Below, one piece after another: positions 1-8,375 of a stretch of DNA of 44,979 nt; the first letter of the stretch is position 1; every line of letters starts with the position of its first letter. The notes below the pieces were generated by a model. That model did not search any database, was not told the origin of the DNA, and saw nothing but the letters and a program-made list of their open reading frames with translations. The DNA is from an uncultured Pelagibacteraceae bacterium (lineage in GTDB: Bacteria; Pseudomonadota; Alphaproteobacteria; Pelagibacterales; Pelagibacteraceae). The translations under genes were made by a program, and so were the position numbers. The stretch covers positions 1 through 44,979 of the forward strand of contig CACOMK010000001.1 of the NCBI GenBank assembly GCA_902628305.1, given 5' to 3'.

Positions 1-1171
1 CAAGACGCACTTGCGCTATTGTTGCAGATGTAAAGTAGGCAACACCAACAGGTGGTGTTACTGATCCTATCAAAAATCCTACTATTACAACCATAGCCGC
101 TTGTACCTCAGGAAAGCCTGCTTGAGACATAACATTTACAAGCACTGGACCAACAATGATAATGTTAACTGCTGAGTCCATTACCGTTCCAAGAAGAAAA
201 ATAAATAATATTAAAGCTAAAATAAATAATATTGGAGAATCCGCTAAGCCTAAAAGCCAAGCTTCAAGATCACCAATTGCTCCTAGAGAAGTAAGTAACC
301 AACTAAAAGGTCCTGAAGCAGCTATTATAATAAAAACCATTGCTGAGTTACGGAATGCTCGTCGGAAAGCTCCTGTGCAATCTTTCCATTTGATAGTTCG
401 ATAAACAAATACACCTGTAAACAATGCAACCAAAGCCGTGATGGCTCCTGCCTCAACAACGGATGCGACACCTCCCATTACTGAACCCACTAAAACTAAT
501 GGTATTAAAAGAGCAAATGAAGAACGATATAATTCTTTACCAGCTCGACGTACTGAGAATGGTTCATCGCTACGCTCGAAGTTATATTTAACTGCAAAGT
601 AATGGTTGATTACCATTATCACAACACCAATCAAAATCCCTGGTATAATTCCAGCTGCAAATAATGCTGCAATCGAAATCTCAGTTGCATTAGCAAGAAC
701 AATCATCATGATACTAGGTGGAATAATCCCTCCTATAGTGGAACTTACTCCTGTAACAGCAGCTGAAAATGCAGCAGGATAACCTGCTTTTTTCATTGCT
801 GGTAAAACTAGTGCTCCGACTGTTGCGGTATCTGCTACAACAGAACCGTTCATGCCAGCAAAAAACATACTCACCAAAACATTAACTTGGGCTAACCCTC
901 CTCGTATACGTCCAATTAATGCCCTACTCAAAGCAACTAAACGGTCAGTGATTGTTGCACTTGTCATTAATTCACCTGTTAACATAAAAAATGCAATGGC
1001 AGTCAATGGGACTGAGTCTATAGCGGTAAACATTTGACTGGGAATTAAAACAAGAGGAACAGCATCTGTTAATAGAATATAAACAAATGGTATCAGTATT
1101 AGTATAAATCCAATGGGAGCTCCTAATAGAATTAGAAAAAGGAGTACCACGAGTAAAATAATACTTTCCAT
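1..1171 (-). CDS. dctM: TRAP transporter large permease DctM, 3' end cut by window edge
   Basis: Reading the minus strand from ATG at 1171 gives an open frame of 390 codons that leaves the window without a stop. It is a very hydrophobic protein with DctM hallmarks: a start of the MESIILLVVLLFLILLGAPI type, the conserved FAGMNGSVVADTATVGA segment near residue 110, and GGIIPPSIMMIV near residue 150. DctM is the 12-13 helix sodium-coupled membrane subunit that moves the solute delivered by DctP. Complete family members are about 425 residues, so roughly the last 35-40 are missing. It lies 90 bp downstream of dctP on the same strand. No small permease DctQ lies between them and the N-terminus is not a DctQ fusion, so dctQ should be downstream, outside the window. 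Plus-strand frames at 156-404 and 852-1037 are shadows of this gene. Confidence 0.93.
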   Translation of the reverse strand, partial: MESIILLVVLLFLILLGAPIGFILILIPFVYILLTDAVPLVLIPSQMFTAIDSVPLTAIAFFMLTGELMTSATITDRLVALSRALIGRIRGGLAQVNVLVSMFFAGMNGSVVADTATVGALVLPAMKKAGYPAAFSAAVTGVSSTIGGIIPPSIMMIVLANATEISIAALFAAGIIPGILIGVVIMVINHYFAVKYNFERSDEPFSVRRAGKELYRSSFALLIPLVLVGSVMGGVASVVEAGAITALVALFTGVFVYRTIKWKDCTGAFRRAFRNSAMVFIIIAASGPFSWLLTSLGAIGDLEAWLLGLADSPILFILALILFIFLLGTVMDSAVNIIIVGPVLVNVMSQAGFPEVQAAMVVIVGFLIGSVTPPVGVAYFTSATIAQVRL

Positions 1172-1203
1172 AAATATTAATAAGTTATGATTTTTTTTTG
1201 GTA

Positions 1204-1240
1204 AAGACCATCTAATTCTAAAATAGAACTAAATGGTCTT
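1204..1240 (-). promoter_or_regulatory. Intercistronic stem-loop between dctP and dctM
   Basis: Arms 1204-1220 and 1224-1240 form a 17-bp stem with a 3-nt loop. In minus-strand RNA every position pairs, two of them as G-U wobbles. In plus-strand RNA the same two positions would be A-C mismatches. That asymmetry indicates the structure works in the dctP-dctM transcript. No U tract follows (the RNA continues with ACC and an A run), so a processing or 3'-end-stabilising hairpin favouring dctP mRNA is more likely than a terminator. Confidence 0.7.
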
Positions 1241-1261
1241 CACATAGTTTTCTTTGAAGAT

Positions 1262-2302
1262 TTATAAAGCTCCAGCTTTCTCTAACTGAGCTACAAATCC
1301 ATCCATACCTTGTTCTAGAAGTACTCTCTTAGCTACTTCTGGTTCAAAAGTACCCTTAGCGTCTAACCAAGCACCGATTGCACCTGCTCTCCACTTAGTC
1401 ATTTCCGCTTCTGTTGGTACATACCACTCTTTAGCAGATGCTTTAATTGCATCTTCACCATTTTTAATCCAAGCGTTATCCAACTCGTTTACTTTTTCTC
1501 CATAAGCATCAGCTGCTTCGTGTAACCATTTTCTTTGTTGGTCAGACAATGCATTGTACTGTTTAGCATCCATCGCTAAAATATTTCCAGACCACATTCC
1601 ACCGATCTCAGTGAAATATTTTGCAACTTCATGAAGTTTTGCTACATGCTGCCATGGAGTAGCAACATATTGACCTTCAACTACACCTGATTGAAGACCT
1701 TGATATAATTGACTCCAGTCATAAGGTGTTGGTGTTGCACCCCAATTTTTAACAAGCATGAACTCAACTGGACTTTTAGTAGTTCTCCATTTAAGTCCTT
1801 TCATATCATCTGGTTCATGTACAGGTTTAGTTGCATTTCCAAGTTGTCTAAATCCTCCACTTGAATATACAGAAAGGCAAATGTGACCAGCATTCTCAAG
1901 AGCTAGTTTACACTGTCTTTCAGCTAACCATTCATCAGATATTCTTTTAGCATCCTCTAGTGATTTGAAAATAAAGGGCAAATCAAAGATTGCTAATTCA
2001 GGCCCAAAGTTACCATAGTTTGCAGTAGAACTAGTCCATAAAGCTATAAGTCCTTGGTTAGCTTGTTCACCACATTTTTGCTCTGCACATAAGCTTCTTT
2101 GATAGTGTGGCTCAATTTTCATCTTACCACCAGATGCTTTTTCCATAGCTGGTATCAACGCCTGATCTATTGCGTCACCAATTGGCATACCCAATCTTCC
2201 AGTAGTTCCAAGCTTAAGAGTTATTTCTGCATAAGCAGCTTGTGCGAAGAAAATAATTGCAACCACTTTAATAAGTGTCTTGCTAATTGTTTTAATAAAC
2301 AT
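1262..2302 (-). CDS. dctP: TRAP transporter periplasmic substrate-binding protein DctP
   Basis: The 346-residue protein captures a carboxylate-type solute in the periplasm and hands it to the DctQM membrane complex. A Sec signal peptide is evident: positively charged start, hydrophobic stretch to about residue 20, and an AYA cleavage motif at 23-25. The mature protein has typical DctP features, including the segment around GLKWRTTKSP carrying the arginine that usually contacts the substrate carboxylate, followed by the characteristic YQGLQSGVVEGQ block. The start is supported by an AGGAG ribosome-binding site just upstream. dctM follows after a hairpin. The solute cannot be read from sequence. 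The divergent aldehyde dehydrogenase/epoxide hydrolase operon at 2527 may process it, which is inference. Confidence 0.95.
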   Translation of the reverse strand: MFIKTISKTLIKVVAIIFFAQAAYAEITLKLGTTGRLGMPIGDAIDQALIPAMEKASGGKMKIEPHYQRSLCAEQKCGEQANQGLIALWTSSTANYGNFGPELAIFDLPFIFKSLEDAKRISDEWLAERQCKLALENAGHICLSVYSSGGFRQLGNATKPVHEPDDMKGLKWRTTKSPVEFMLVKNWGATPTPYDWSQLYQGLQSGVVEGQYVATPWQHVAKLHEVAKYFTEIGGMWSGNILAMDAKQYNALSDQQRKWLHEAADAYGEKVNELDNAWIKNGEDAIKASAKEWYVPTEAEMTKWRAGAIGAWLDAKGTFEPEVAKRVLLEQGMDGFVAQLEKAGAL

Positions 2303-2460
2303 TTTTTTCTCTCCTCTTAGTTAATTTAAAGTATCAATTTAAATTAATTAAAGCCTAATTAAGTTTCCAATGCAAGTACACACACAAAAAAAAACTTCTC
2401 GAATCAAAATGGGATTACAATTTAAAGTTGTATTAATAATTTGATAGTTAATATATTTAT

Positions 2461-2487
2461 TTTAGTCTCAAGGTATCTTAGACTAAA
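2461..2487 (+). promoter_or_regulatory. Long dyad in the leader of the aldehyde dehydrogenase operon
   Basis: TTTAGTCT (2461-2468) and AGACTAAA (2480-2487) are exact inverted repeats. The inner AAG (2470-2472) and CTT (2477-2479) also pair, leaving one bulged C and a GTAT loop, for 11 bp in total. It lies 40 bp before the ATG at 2527, in the 224-bp divergent gap with dctP. It could be a repressor operator or a leader RNA hairpin. Nothing else recognisable was seen in the gap. Confidence 0.45.
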
Positions 2488-2526
2488 TTTAGAAATAAAA
2501 TAAATACAATTTATAGGAAAAATTTT

Positions 2527-4014
2527 ATGAGTTCAGGTAATAAATACAAAATAATAGCCAATAAACTTAAATTTGAAGGAAGAGCATTTATTAATGGGAA
2601 ATATGTAAATGCTATTGATGGCAAAAAATTTGAAACAATCAATCCAGCAACTGGTAAGAAACTATGTGCTGTTGCAAAATGTAATCATAAAGATGTTAAC
2701 TTAGCAGTTAAGGTTTCAAGAAAAGCTTTTAATAGTGGAGTTTGGTCTAAAAGCTCACCTGAACATAGAAAAGAAGTTTTATTAAAATTTGCTGAATTAC
2801 TTAGAAAACATGGTGATGAAAATTCAGTTTTAGAAAGTGTTGATACAGGTAAACTTATCACGGATTGTATTAATGAAGTTGCAAATGATGCCCCAATGCA
2901 CTTTCAGTGGTATGGAGAATTAATTGATAAAGTATTTGGAAAAGTTGGTCCAACAGAACCATCTATAACTAGTTTAATTGTTAAAGAACCAATCGGAGTT
3001 GTTGCTGGAATTGTTCCTTGGAACTTTCCTTTAATGATGGCAGTTTGGAAAATGGCTCCAGCTCTTGCAGCTGGTTGTTCAGTAATAATTAAACCAGCAG
3101 AGGACACGCCTCTTACAGCAATTAGAGTTGCTCAAATTGGAAAAGAAGCTGGGATACCAGATGGAGTTTTAAATGTACTTCCAGGTTATGGTGATGTTGG
3201 TGAAGCTTTAGGTCGTCACAAAGATGTTGATGCAGTTTCGTTTACAGGTTCAACTGAAGTCGGTGGTTATTTTTTAAAATACGCAAGTAAAAGTAATTTA
3301 AAACCTGTTGCATTAGAGATGGGGGGAAAAAGTCCATTTATAGTTTTAGAGGATGCTAAAATCACTGACGATTTGATTGATAATGCTATGAATTCTGCAT
3401 TTTGGAACGGTGGACAGAACTGTTCAGCAAATATGAGACAGATAGTTCATAAAAAAGTAAAAGATGAATTTTTAGATAAAATTTTTAAAAAAGTTAAAAA
3501 ATTAAAAGTAGGAGATCCATTAGATCTAAAATCGAATATGGGATCAATGATTTCAAAAGGACATTTACAAACTGTTGATGGATACATCCAAAAAGGAATC
3601 GATGAAGGGGCAAAACTTTTATCTGGAGGAGTTTCAGATAATAAGCAAAAAGGATTTTATGCAAAACCAACTTTATTTGATGGATTAAAAGAAAATATGA
3701 CCATCGCTCAAGAAGAAATATTTGGACCAGTGCTTGGTGTTTTAACGGTTAAAAATGATGAAGAAGCTCTAAAAATTGCTAGTAATTCTAAATATGGATT
3801 ACATGCAAGTGTATTTACTCAAGATATAAATAGAGCATTCCATTTAGCTAAAAGTTTACCTTGTGGAACTGTATCAGTGAATACTTTTTCTGAAGGAGAC
3901 ATCAAAACTCCATTTGGTGGATATAAACAATCTGGTTCACTAAGTAGAGATCAAGGTACAGAAGCTTTAAATTCATTTCTTCAAACAAAAACAATCTGGA
4001 TAAGTCATAATTAA
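2527..4014 (+). CDS. NAD(P)-dependent aldehyde dehydrogenase, PuuC/betaine-aldehyde-type
   Basis: The 495-residue full-length ALDH superfamily enzyme oxidises an aldehyde to a carboxylate. Visible motifs are VPWNFPL in the cofactor-binding half, FTGSTEVG at the Rossmann turn, general base Glu264 in LEMGGKSP, nucleophile Cys299 in NGGQNCSAN, and the C-terminal PFGGYKQSG. Length, N-terminal FINGKYV block and C-terminal KTIWIS closely resemble gamma-glutamyl-gamma-aminobutyraldehyde dehydrogenase (PuuC), but no putrescine pathway genes are nearby, so the substrate is uncertain. It is first gene of a tight operon with the epoxide hydrolase (3 bp gap) and the Ldh2-type dehydrogenase, and divergent from the TRAP genes. 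Class confidence is high and substrate confidence low. Confidence 0.93.
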   Translation: MSSGNKYKIIANKLKFEGRAFINGKYVNAIDGKKFETINPATGKKLCAVAKCNHKDVNLAVKVSRKAFNSGVWSKSSPEHRKEVLLKFAELLRKHGDENSVLESVDTGKLITDCINEVANDAPMHFQWYGELIDKVFGKVGPTEPSITSLIVKEPIGVVAGIVPWNFPLMMAVWKMAPALAAGCSVIIKPAEDTPLTAIRVAQIGKEAGIPDGVLNVLPGYGDVGEALGRHKDVDAVSFTGSTEVGGYFLKYASKSNLKPVALEMGGKSPFIVLEDAKITDDLIDNAMNSAFWNGGQNCSANMRQIVHKKVKDEFLDKIFKKVKKLKVGDPLDLKSNMGSMISKGHLQTVDGYIQKGIDEGAKLLSGGVSDNKQKGFYAKPTLFDGLKENMTIAQEEIFGPVLGVLTVKNDEEALKIASNSKYGLHASVFTQDINRAFHLAKSLPCGTVSVNTFSEGDIKTPFGGYKQSGSLSRDQGTEALNSFLQTKTIWISHN

Positions 4015-4017
4015 TTG

Positions 4018-5172
4018 ATGATCAAACCATTCAAAATAAGTGTGCCTAAAAGCACACTTAATAATATTTATAAAAAAGTAAAAAACTATCCTTGGAAGAT
4101 GATTGAAAATGTAAATGGATGGGAATATGGAACTAATTATAATTTTCTTAAAAAAATATCTCAATACTGGGTTTCAAAATATAATTGGAAGAAGTTTGAG
4201 AACAAAATTAACTCTTTTAAAAACTATAAGACAAATGTTGATGGTATAAATTTACATTTTATAATTGAAAAAAGTAACAACCATAAATCCAGACCATTAT
4301 TACTTTTACATGGTTGGCCAGGTAGTATAATTGAGTTTTTTGATATCATTCCAAGACTTGCTCATCCTGAAAAATTTGGTGGAAAAATTGAAGATGGATT
4401 TGATGTAATTGTTCCATCTTTACCTGGATTTGGTTTTTCAACACCACTTAAAAAGGCTTTAGGTCCTAGAAAGATTGGCAAAATACTAAATAAATTTATG
4501 GTTAAAAATCTAGGATATAAAAATTATGCTGTACAAGGTGGAGATTGGGGAGCAACTATTGCATCTTGGATTGGTCTTGATAGTGCCAAAAATTGTAAAG
4601 GAATTCATATTAATTGCTTGCCGATTAGAAATCCAAAAGGTCCAAAAAATAATAAAGAAAAAAAATGGGAAAAAAAATTTAATTTCGATCAAATAATGCA
4701 AGAAGGATATAGAACTCAACAAGCTACAAAACCCCAAAGTTTATCTTATGCAATGATAGATAGTCCAGTTGGAACCGCAGCATGGATTTTAGAAAAATTC
4801 CACGGTTGGTCTGATCTAAAAAAAGGTAGAATTGAAAAAACTTATTCAAATGATGAATTAATATCAAATATAATGATCTACATAATAACTAAAAGTTTTA
4901 ATACAGCTGCGTGGATATATTTTGGTAGAAGAAAAGAAGGTGGTCGATCTTTTCCAAAAAATTTCAAAAAAATAAAAGTTCCAACAGCGATAGCTGAATT
5001 TCCAAAAGAAATGCTTAAATGGCCTCCAAAATCATATGTTAAAAGAATATTTAATATTAAAAGATGGAAAAAATTCTCTAAAGGTGGTCATTTTGCTGCT
5101 TTAGAGGTTCCAAATTTATTAATAAATGATATTAAAAATTTTTTTAATCAAGATATAAAAATATTCAAATAA
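4018..5172 (+). CDS. Epoxide hydrolase (EHN domain plus alpha/beta hydrolase)
   Basis: The 384-residue protein has the N-terminal epoxide hydrolase domain (about residues 1-105) followed by an alpha/beta hydrolase core. HGWPGS supplies the oxyanion hole, Asp176 in QGGDWGA is the expected nucleophile that attacks the epoxide, and His358 in KGGHFAALEVP is the catalytic histidine. The family hydrates epoxides to vicinal diols, as in microsomal-type and bacterial EHs. I chose ATG at 4018. An in-frame TTG lies just before it at 4015, directly after the upstream stop. The gene ends one base before the TTG start of the next gene, indicating translational coupling across all three genes. The natural substrate is unknown. 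A physiological role other than epoxide hydrolysis is possible because the family is broad. Confidence 0.92.
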   Translation: MIKPFKISVPKSTLNNIYKKVKNYPWKMIENVNGWEYGTNYNFLKKISQYWVSKYNWKKFENKINSFKNYKTNVDGINLHFIIEKSNNHKSRPLLLLHGWPGSIIEFFDIIPRLAHPEKFGGKIEDGFDVIVPSLPGFGFSTPLKKALGPRKIGKILNKFMVKNLGYKNYAVQGGDWGATIASWIGLDSAKNCKGIHINCLPIRNPKGPKNNKEKKWEKKFNFDQIMQEGYRTQQATKPQSLSYAMIDSPVGTAAWILEKFHGWSDLKKGRIEKTYSNDELISNIMIYIITKSFNTAAWIYFGRRKEGGRSFPKNFKKIKVPTAIAEFPKEMLKWPPKSYVKRIFNIKRWKKFSKGGHFAALEVPNLLINDIKNFFNQDIKIFK

Positions 5173-6177
5173 TTGAAAATACTTTTACTAAAAAAACAAA
5201 TCATTAAGATTTTTCAAAAGTTTGGTCTAAGTAAAGATCATGCATTAATTTCAGCAAATGCATTAATTAATGCAGAATTGGTTGGCGCATATGGACATGG
5301 TTTATCAAGACTTAAAATGTACTGTGATCGAATTTCAAAAAAAGTAATTAATCCAAAACCAACAATTAAAATTAAAAAAATTTCTCCTTCTATTTCTCAT
5401 ATTGATGCAAATAATAGTATTGGTTTTGTTGCTGCAGATTTAGGAATAAAAACTGCAATTAAACATGCAAAAAAAACAGGAATAGGAATGGTGGCAGTTA
5501 AAAATAGTGGTCACTATGGTTTGTCGGGTTATTATGCTGAACAGGCTGTAAAGAAAAATTTAATTACAATGATCTATACAAATGCACCCCCAGCAGTTGC
5601 TCCACACGGTGCATTAAAAACTTTGTTTGGAACTAATCCAATTTGTTTTGGATCCCCTACTGGTTCTAAAATTCCATTTATTTTAGATACCTCAATCTCA
5701 ATGATTAATAGAGGAAAAATTAGAGTTGCAGCAAGAAACAATCAACCTATTCCTTTAGGTGTTGCTTTAGATGTATTTGGTAAACCAACCACTGATGCAA
5801 AAAAAGCATTAGCTGGAGTTCAATTACCAATTGCAGGTTTTAGAGGTTCTGGACTTGCCTGGATGGTTGATATTTTAAGTGGAGTGTTAACAGGTGGAAA
5901 TCATGCAGGTAGAGTTAAAGACCCTTTTGACGATTTTTCGGGACCACAGAATATAGGTCATTTATTTATAACATTTAAAGCAAATTTGTTTCAAAAAAAT
6001 TATAACCAAAGAATAAAAGACAATATTAAAACAATTAAGAAACTTCCTAAAATTAAAGGTATTAAAGAAATAATGTATCCTGGGCAAAATAAATTTAATC
6101 GATATAAAAAAAACTTAAAAAAAGAGATTTCTATAACGAGTATAATAAAAAAAGATTTGAAAACTTTAATAAGTTAA
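5173..6177 (+). CDS. Ldh2/AllD-family malate/L-lactate/ureidoglycolate-type dehydrogenase
   Basis: The 334-residue protein belongs to the NAD(P)-dependent 2-hydroxyacid dehydrogenase family of type-2 malate/lactate dehydrogenases. Seen in order are GHGLSRL near residue 42 (family His-Gly-hydrophobic-Ser-Arg element), KNSGHYGLSGYYAE with the second conserved histidine, NAPPAVAPHG, GTNPICFGSPTG, and GFRGSGLAWMVDILSGVLTGG near residue 220. The start is TTG at 5173, immediately after the epoxide hydrolase TAA, with no better ATG before the conserved helix. The C-terminus is lysine-rich. The gene overlaps the convergent small protein gene at 6166-6363 by 12 bp. In context it could oxidise the 2-hydroxyacid produced by its operon partners; which acid is unknown. 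Confidence 0.9.
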   Translation: MKILLLKKQIIKIFQKFGLSKDHALISANALINAELVGAYGHGLSRLKMYCDRISKKVINPKPTIKIKKISPSISHIDANNSIGFVAADLGIKTAIKHAKKTGIGMVAVKNSGHYGLSGYYAEQAVKKNLITMIYTNAPPAVAPHGALKTLFGTNPICFGSPTGSKIPFILDTSISMINRGKIRVAARNNQPIPLGVALDVFGKPTTDAKKALAGVQLPIAGFRGSGLAWMVDILSGVLTGGNHAGRVKDPFDDFSGPQNIGHLFITFKANLFQKNYNQRIKDNIKTIKKLPKIKGIKEIMYPGQNKFNRYKKNLKKEISITSIIKKDLKTLIS

Positions 6178-6363
6178 AAAAGTAAGAGCACCAAGGGAAA
6201 CTACAACTGAAGATAAAATTATTGTTCTTTTAACTTTTTCTTTCTTTTTTTCCTCTAAAAGTCTTTGCTTAAGAACATCCACATTCACTCTAGTTGGAGC
6301 TTCAGAATTCTGAGAAGGGGTCTCTAAAATTTCGGATGTTCTATTTAAGCTTTCTGTACTCAT
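6166..6363 (-). CDS. Small tail-anchored membrane protein, function unknown
   Basis: The 65-residue protein has a polar N-terminal half rich in Ser, Thr and Glu, then a charged Lys/Glu helix (about 29-45), and a single C-terminal hydrophobic segment (about 46-64) ending at the last residue. That layout implies insertion by the C-terminus with the N-terminus in the cytoplasm. I do not recognise the family. The frame is likely real because it starts with ATG facing an operator-rich 99-bp divergent region shared with the regulator at 6463, and it ends inside the 3' end of the Ldh2-type gene, a compaction seen throughout this window. Function is not assigned. Confidence 0.65.
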   Translation of the reverse strand: MSTESLNRTSEILETPSQNSEAPTRVNVDVLKQRLLEEKKKEKVKRTIILSSVVVSLGALTFLTY

Positions 6364-6372
6364 AACCTACAT

Positions 6373-6453
6373 AACCATTGGTTGAGTTGAAATTAAACCT
6401 CAGTATTGTCCAAAATGGGTTGACTTTGATAATTCTGTTGTCCATATTGGGTT
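6373..6453. promoter_or_regulatory. Three operator-like sites before the double-HTH regulator
   Basis: AACCATTGGTT (6373-6383) is a perfect palindrome around a central T. Two direct repeats, TTGTCCAAAATGGGTT (6406-6421) and TTGTCCATATTGGGTT (6438-6453), match at 14 of 16 positions and start exactly 32 bp apart, about three helical turns. All three contain a CCA-N1/3-TGG core. They fill the gap between the small membrane protein gene and the regulator at 6463, so autoregulation of one or both genes is the simplest reading. Confidence 0.55.
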
Positions 6454-6462
6454 TTTTAGATT

Positions 6463-7425
6463 ATGGCCAAATTACCCAGTATTTCGTCACAAATTGATGA
6501 GCAAATAATTCATAAAGTTATAAAAAAAAATTTTGCTCAACTTGCCCCCTATTTTTACTCTTTAATAAGTAACTGGCTCATTAGAGCATACGAGCATTAC
6601 AAAGACATCGATAAATTTATAATTATTATCTATCTAATTAACAAAGACCTCATATTTTTTAGAAAAAATGGCATAAAAATTGATTATGAAACTTTCTATA
6701 AAGATAAAACATTAGAAATAGAAAAGATTAATATATCAGATATCGCTAAAGATCTTCAAATACCAAAGGAAAGCGTTAGACGAAAAGTCTTAGAATTAGA
6801 AAAAAAAGGAGTTATTAAAAAAACAGGAAAAAAAATATTTGTTGATAGATCTGCCTTCTATGCCGCTCAAGCAAAAAATACTCTGTCAGAATTGAGTAAT
6901 TTATTACATGAATTTAACAAATTATTAAAAAAAGATAAATTTGCAAAAGAAATTTTTGAAGTCAGCGATATTGCAAATTCAATAAAAGAAAACTTTTCTT
7001 TTTGTTGGTATCAATTCTACAAATTTTTATTTATTTATACAAACAGATGGAGAGTTGTAGTTAGGGATTTAGAAACTTTTTGTATTGGTATGCTTGTAAT
7101 CATAAATGCGATGTATAACAAAGAATTTAAACCTTCTAAATCAAATTTAAACGCTTATAGAAAAGAACTTATGGGATCCGATTCCAGGGGTGTTAATGCA
7201 ATGTCAATTTCCGAAATAACAAATATTCCAAGACCAACTGTTGTAAGAAAGTTAAAATTTTTAATAGATAACAAATTCTTGGATATAAATGAAAAAAAAT
7301 TAATTTCTTTTAACGTTAAAGGAAGTACATTTCAAACGACTGCAAGTCTACAAAATAAAAATATTGAAAGCTTAAGTAATTTTATCTACAGACTTTTTAA
7401 CCAAATTAAAATTATAAATTCTTAA
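6463..7425 (+). CDS. Transcriptional regulator with two winged-helix domains
   Basis: The 320-residue protein contains two similar helix-turn-helix segments. The first is around residues 92-130 (ISDIAKDLQIPKESVRRKVL followed by a KKGVIKKTGKKIFV wing). The second is around 245-290 (MSISEITNIPRPTVVRKLKF, then a short wing). Both have the IxxIPxxxVxRKxxxLxxxxxI pattern of MarR/GntR-like winged helices, suggesting an internal duplication. Between them lies an aromatic region (about 150-235) that may bind a ligand or dimerise. I recognise no named family. The start at 6463 follows the operator-like repeats directly, so it may control itself and the divergent small gene. It ends 4 bp into the convergent BASS transporter gene. 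Its other targets are unknown. Confidence 0.75.
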   Translation: MAKLPSISSQIDEQIIHKVIKKNFAQLAPYFYSLISNWLIRAYEHYKDIDKFIIIIYLINKDLIFFRKNGIKIDYETFYKDKTLEIEKINISDIAKDLQIPKESVRRKVLELEKKGVIKKTGKKIFVDRSAFYAAQAKNTLSELSNLLHEFNKLLKKDKFAKEIFEVSDIANSIKENFSFCWYQFYKFLFIYTNRWRVVVRDLETFCIGMLVIINAMYNKEFKPSKSNLNAYRKELMGSDSRGVNAMSISEITNIPRPTVVRKLKFLIDNKFLDINEKKLISFNVKGSTFQTTASLQNKNIESLSNFIYRLFNQIKIINS

Positions 7426-8273
7426 TTAGATCTTCTTAAAATATAAATAAAAATAAATCCTGTTATATACATAATTAACGCATAAGCAGCTGTTGGTATA
7501 GCGTATAATATATCAGTACCGAATATTTGTGTAGATACGAATATAGCTAATGTACCATTTTGTAATCCACATTCTAAGGCAATACACCTCATTTGTTTAA
7601 CTCCTGAAGTAAAAGCTTTTGCAATGTAGTACGCAATAACCAGCATTGATATATTTAATATTAAAGCAATTAGACCAGCTTGCATGATGAAACTTATAAG
7701 ATTTTCTCTTTCTTCATAAAACGCTGCAATAAAGAAAATTGCAAATAACACTATGTTAAGTTTGTTAAATATTCCAACTTTGGAAGCTATAAAATTTTCA
7801 GCAAATTTTCTAATAATCATTCCTAAAATTACAGGTACCGTTACAACTAAAAACATTTTTAGCGCTATTCCAGTCATTGAAATATTTTGAGAAACCTCTG
7901 TTATCCCTAACATATCTGCAGATGTAAAAATTATAAACGGAACTGTAATTATACTTAACAAACTAATTATAGCTGTTAAAGATATTGATAAAGCAACATC
8001 TCCGTCGGCAAATTTTGTCATAATATTAGATGTTACACCACCCGGAGCTGCGGCTATGATCATAACCCCTATAGCTATTTCTGGTGGTGTTTTTAAAATG
8101 ATAATTAATAAGTAGGCAACTATTGGAAGAATTATTAATTGAGAGATAAAGCCAACAATAAAATCTTTTGGTGATTTTATTATTCTTGTAAAATCTTCTA
8201 TCTTTAATCCCAGACCTAGGCCTAGCATGATAAGAGCCAATATAATTGGAGCGATTTTTGTTACAATTTCCAA
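7422..8273 (-). CDS. BASS-family (bile acid:sodium symporter-like) transporter
   Basis: The 283-residue inner-membrane protein has about nine hydrophobic segments. It carries the SBF/BASS signatures PGGVTSNIMTKFADGDVALS (about residues 77-96) and, near the C-terminus, ECGLQNGTLAIFVSTQIFG. Both correspond to the crossover regions that bind sodium and the organic anion. Bacterial members move bile acid-like steroids, pantoate, pyruvate or other organic anions, and the substrate cannot be told here. Length is normal for short bacterial members. It converges with the regulator gene (4-bp overlap) and is divergent from the phosphotransacetylase gene. The adjacent Pta-like and HpsN-like genes suggest an organic acid or sulfonate solute, which is inference. 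Confidence 0.9.
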   Translation of the reverse strand: MEIVTKIAPIILALIMLGLGLGLKIEDFTRIIKSPKDFIVGFISQLIILPIVAYLLIIILKTPPEIAIGVMIIAAAPGGVTSNIMTKFADGDVALSISLTAIISLLSIITVPFIIFTSADMLGITEVSQNISMTGIALKMFLVVTVPVILGMIIRKFAENFIASKVGIFNKLNIVLFAIFFIAAFYEERENLISFIMQAGLIALILNISMLVIAYYIAKAFTSGVKQMRCIALECGLQNGTLAIFVSTQIFGTDILYAIPTAAYALIMYITGFIFIYILRRSN

Positions 8274-8375
8274 TTTCTTCCCCCTCTATAGACTATGAAT
8301 ATAACTTTTTTCTTAACGTTAATAAATTTTTTTTTCTATGTACATGTTGCAGTTTTTCCCATAATTGTACCAAAA

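Noticed and set aside
8295-8375. Upstream extension of the phosphotransacetylase frame by 27 codons
   Set aside because: The extension is a hydrophobic low-complexity stretch absent from the family and would leave only 21 bp for divergent promoters; ATG 8376 is preferred.
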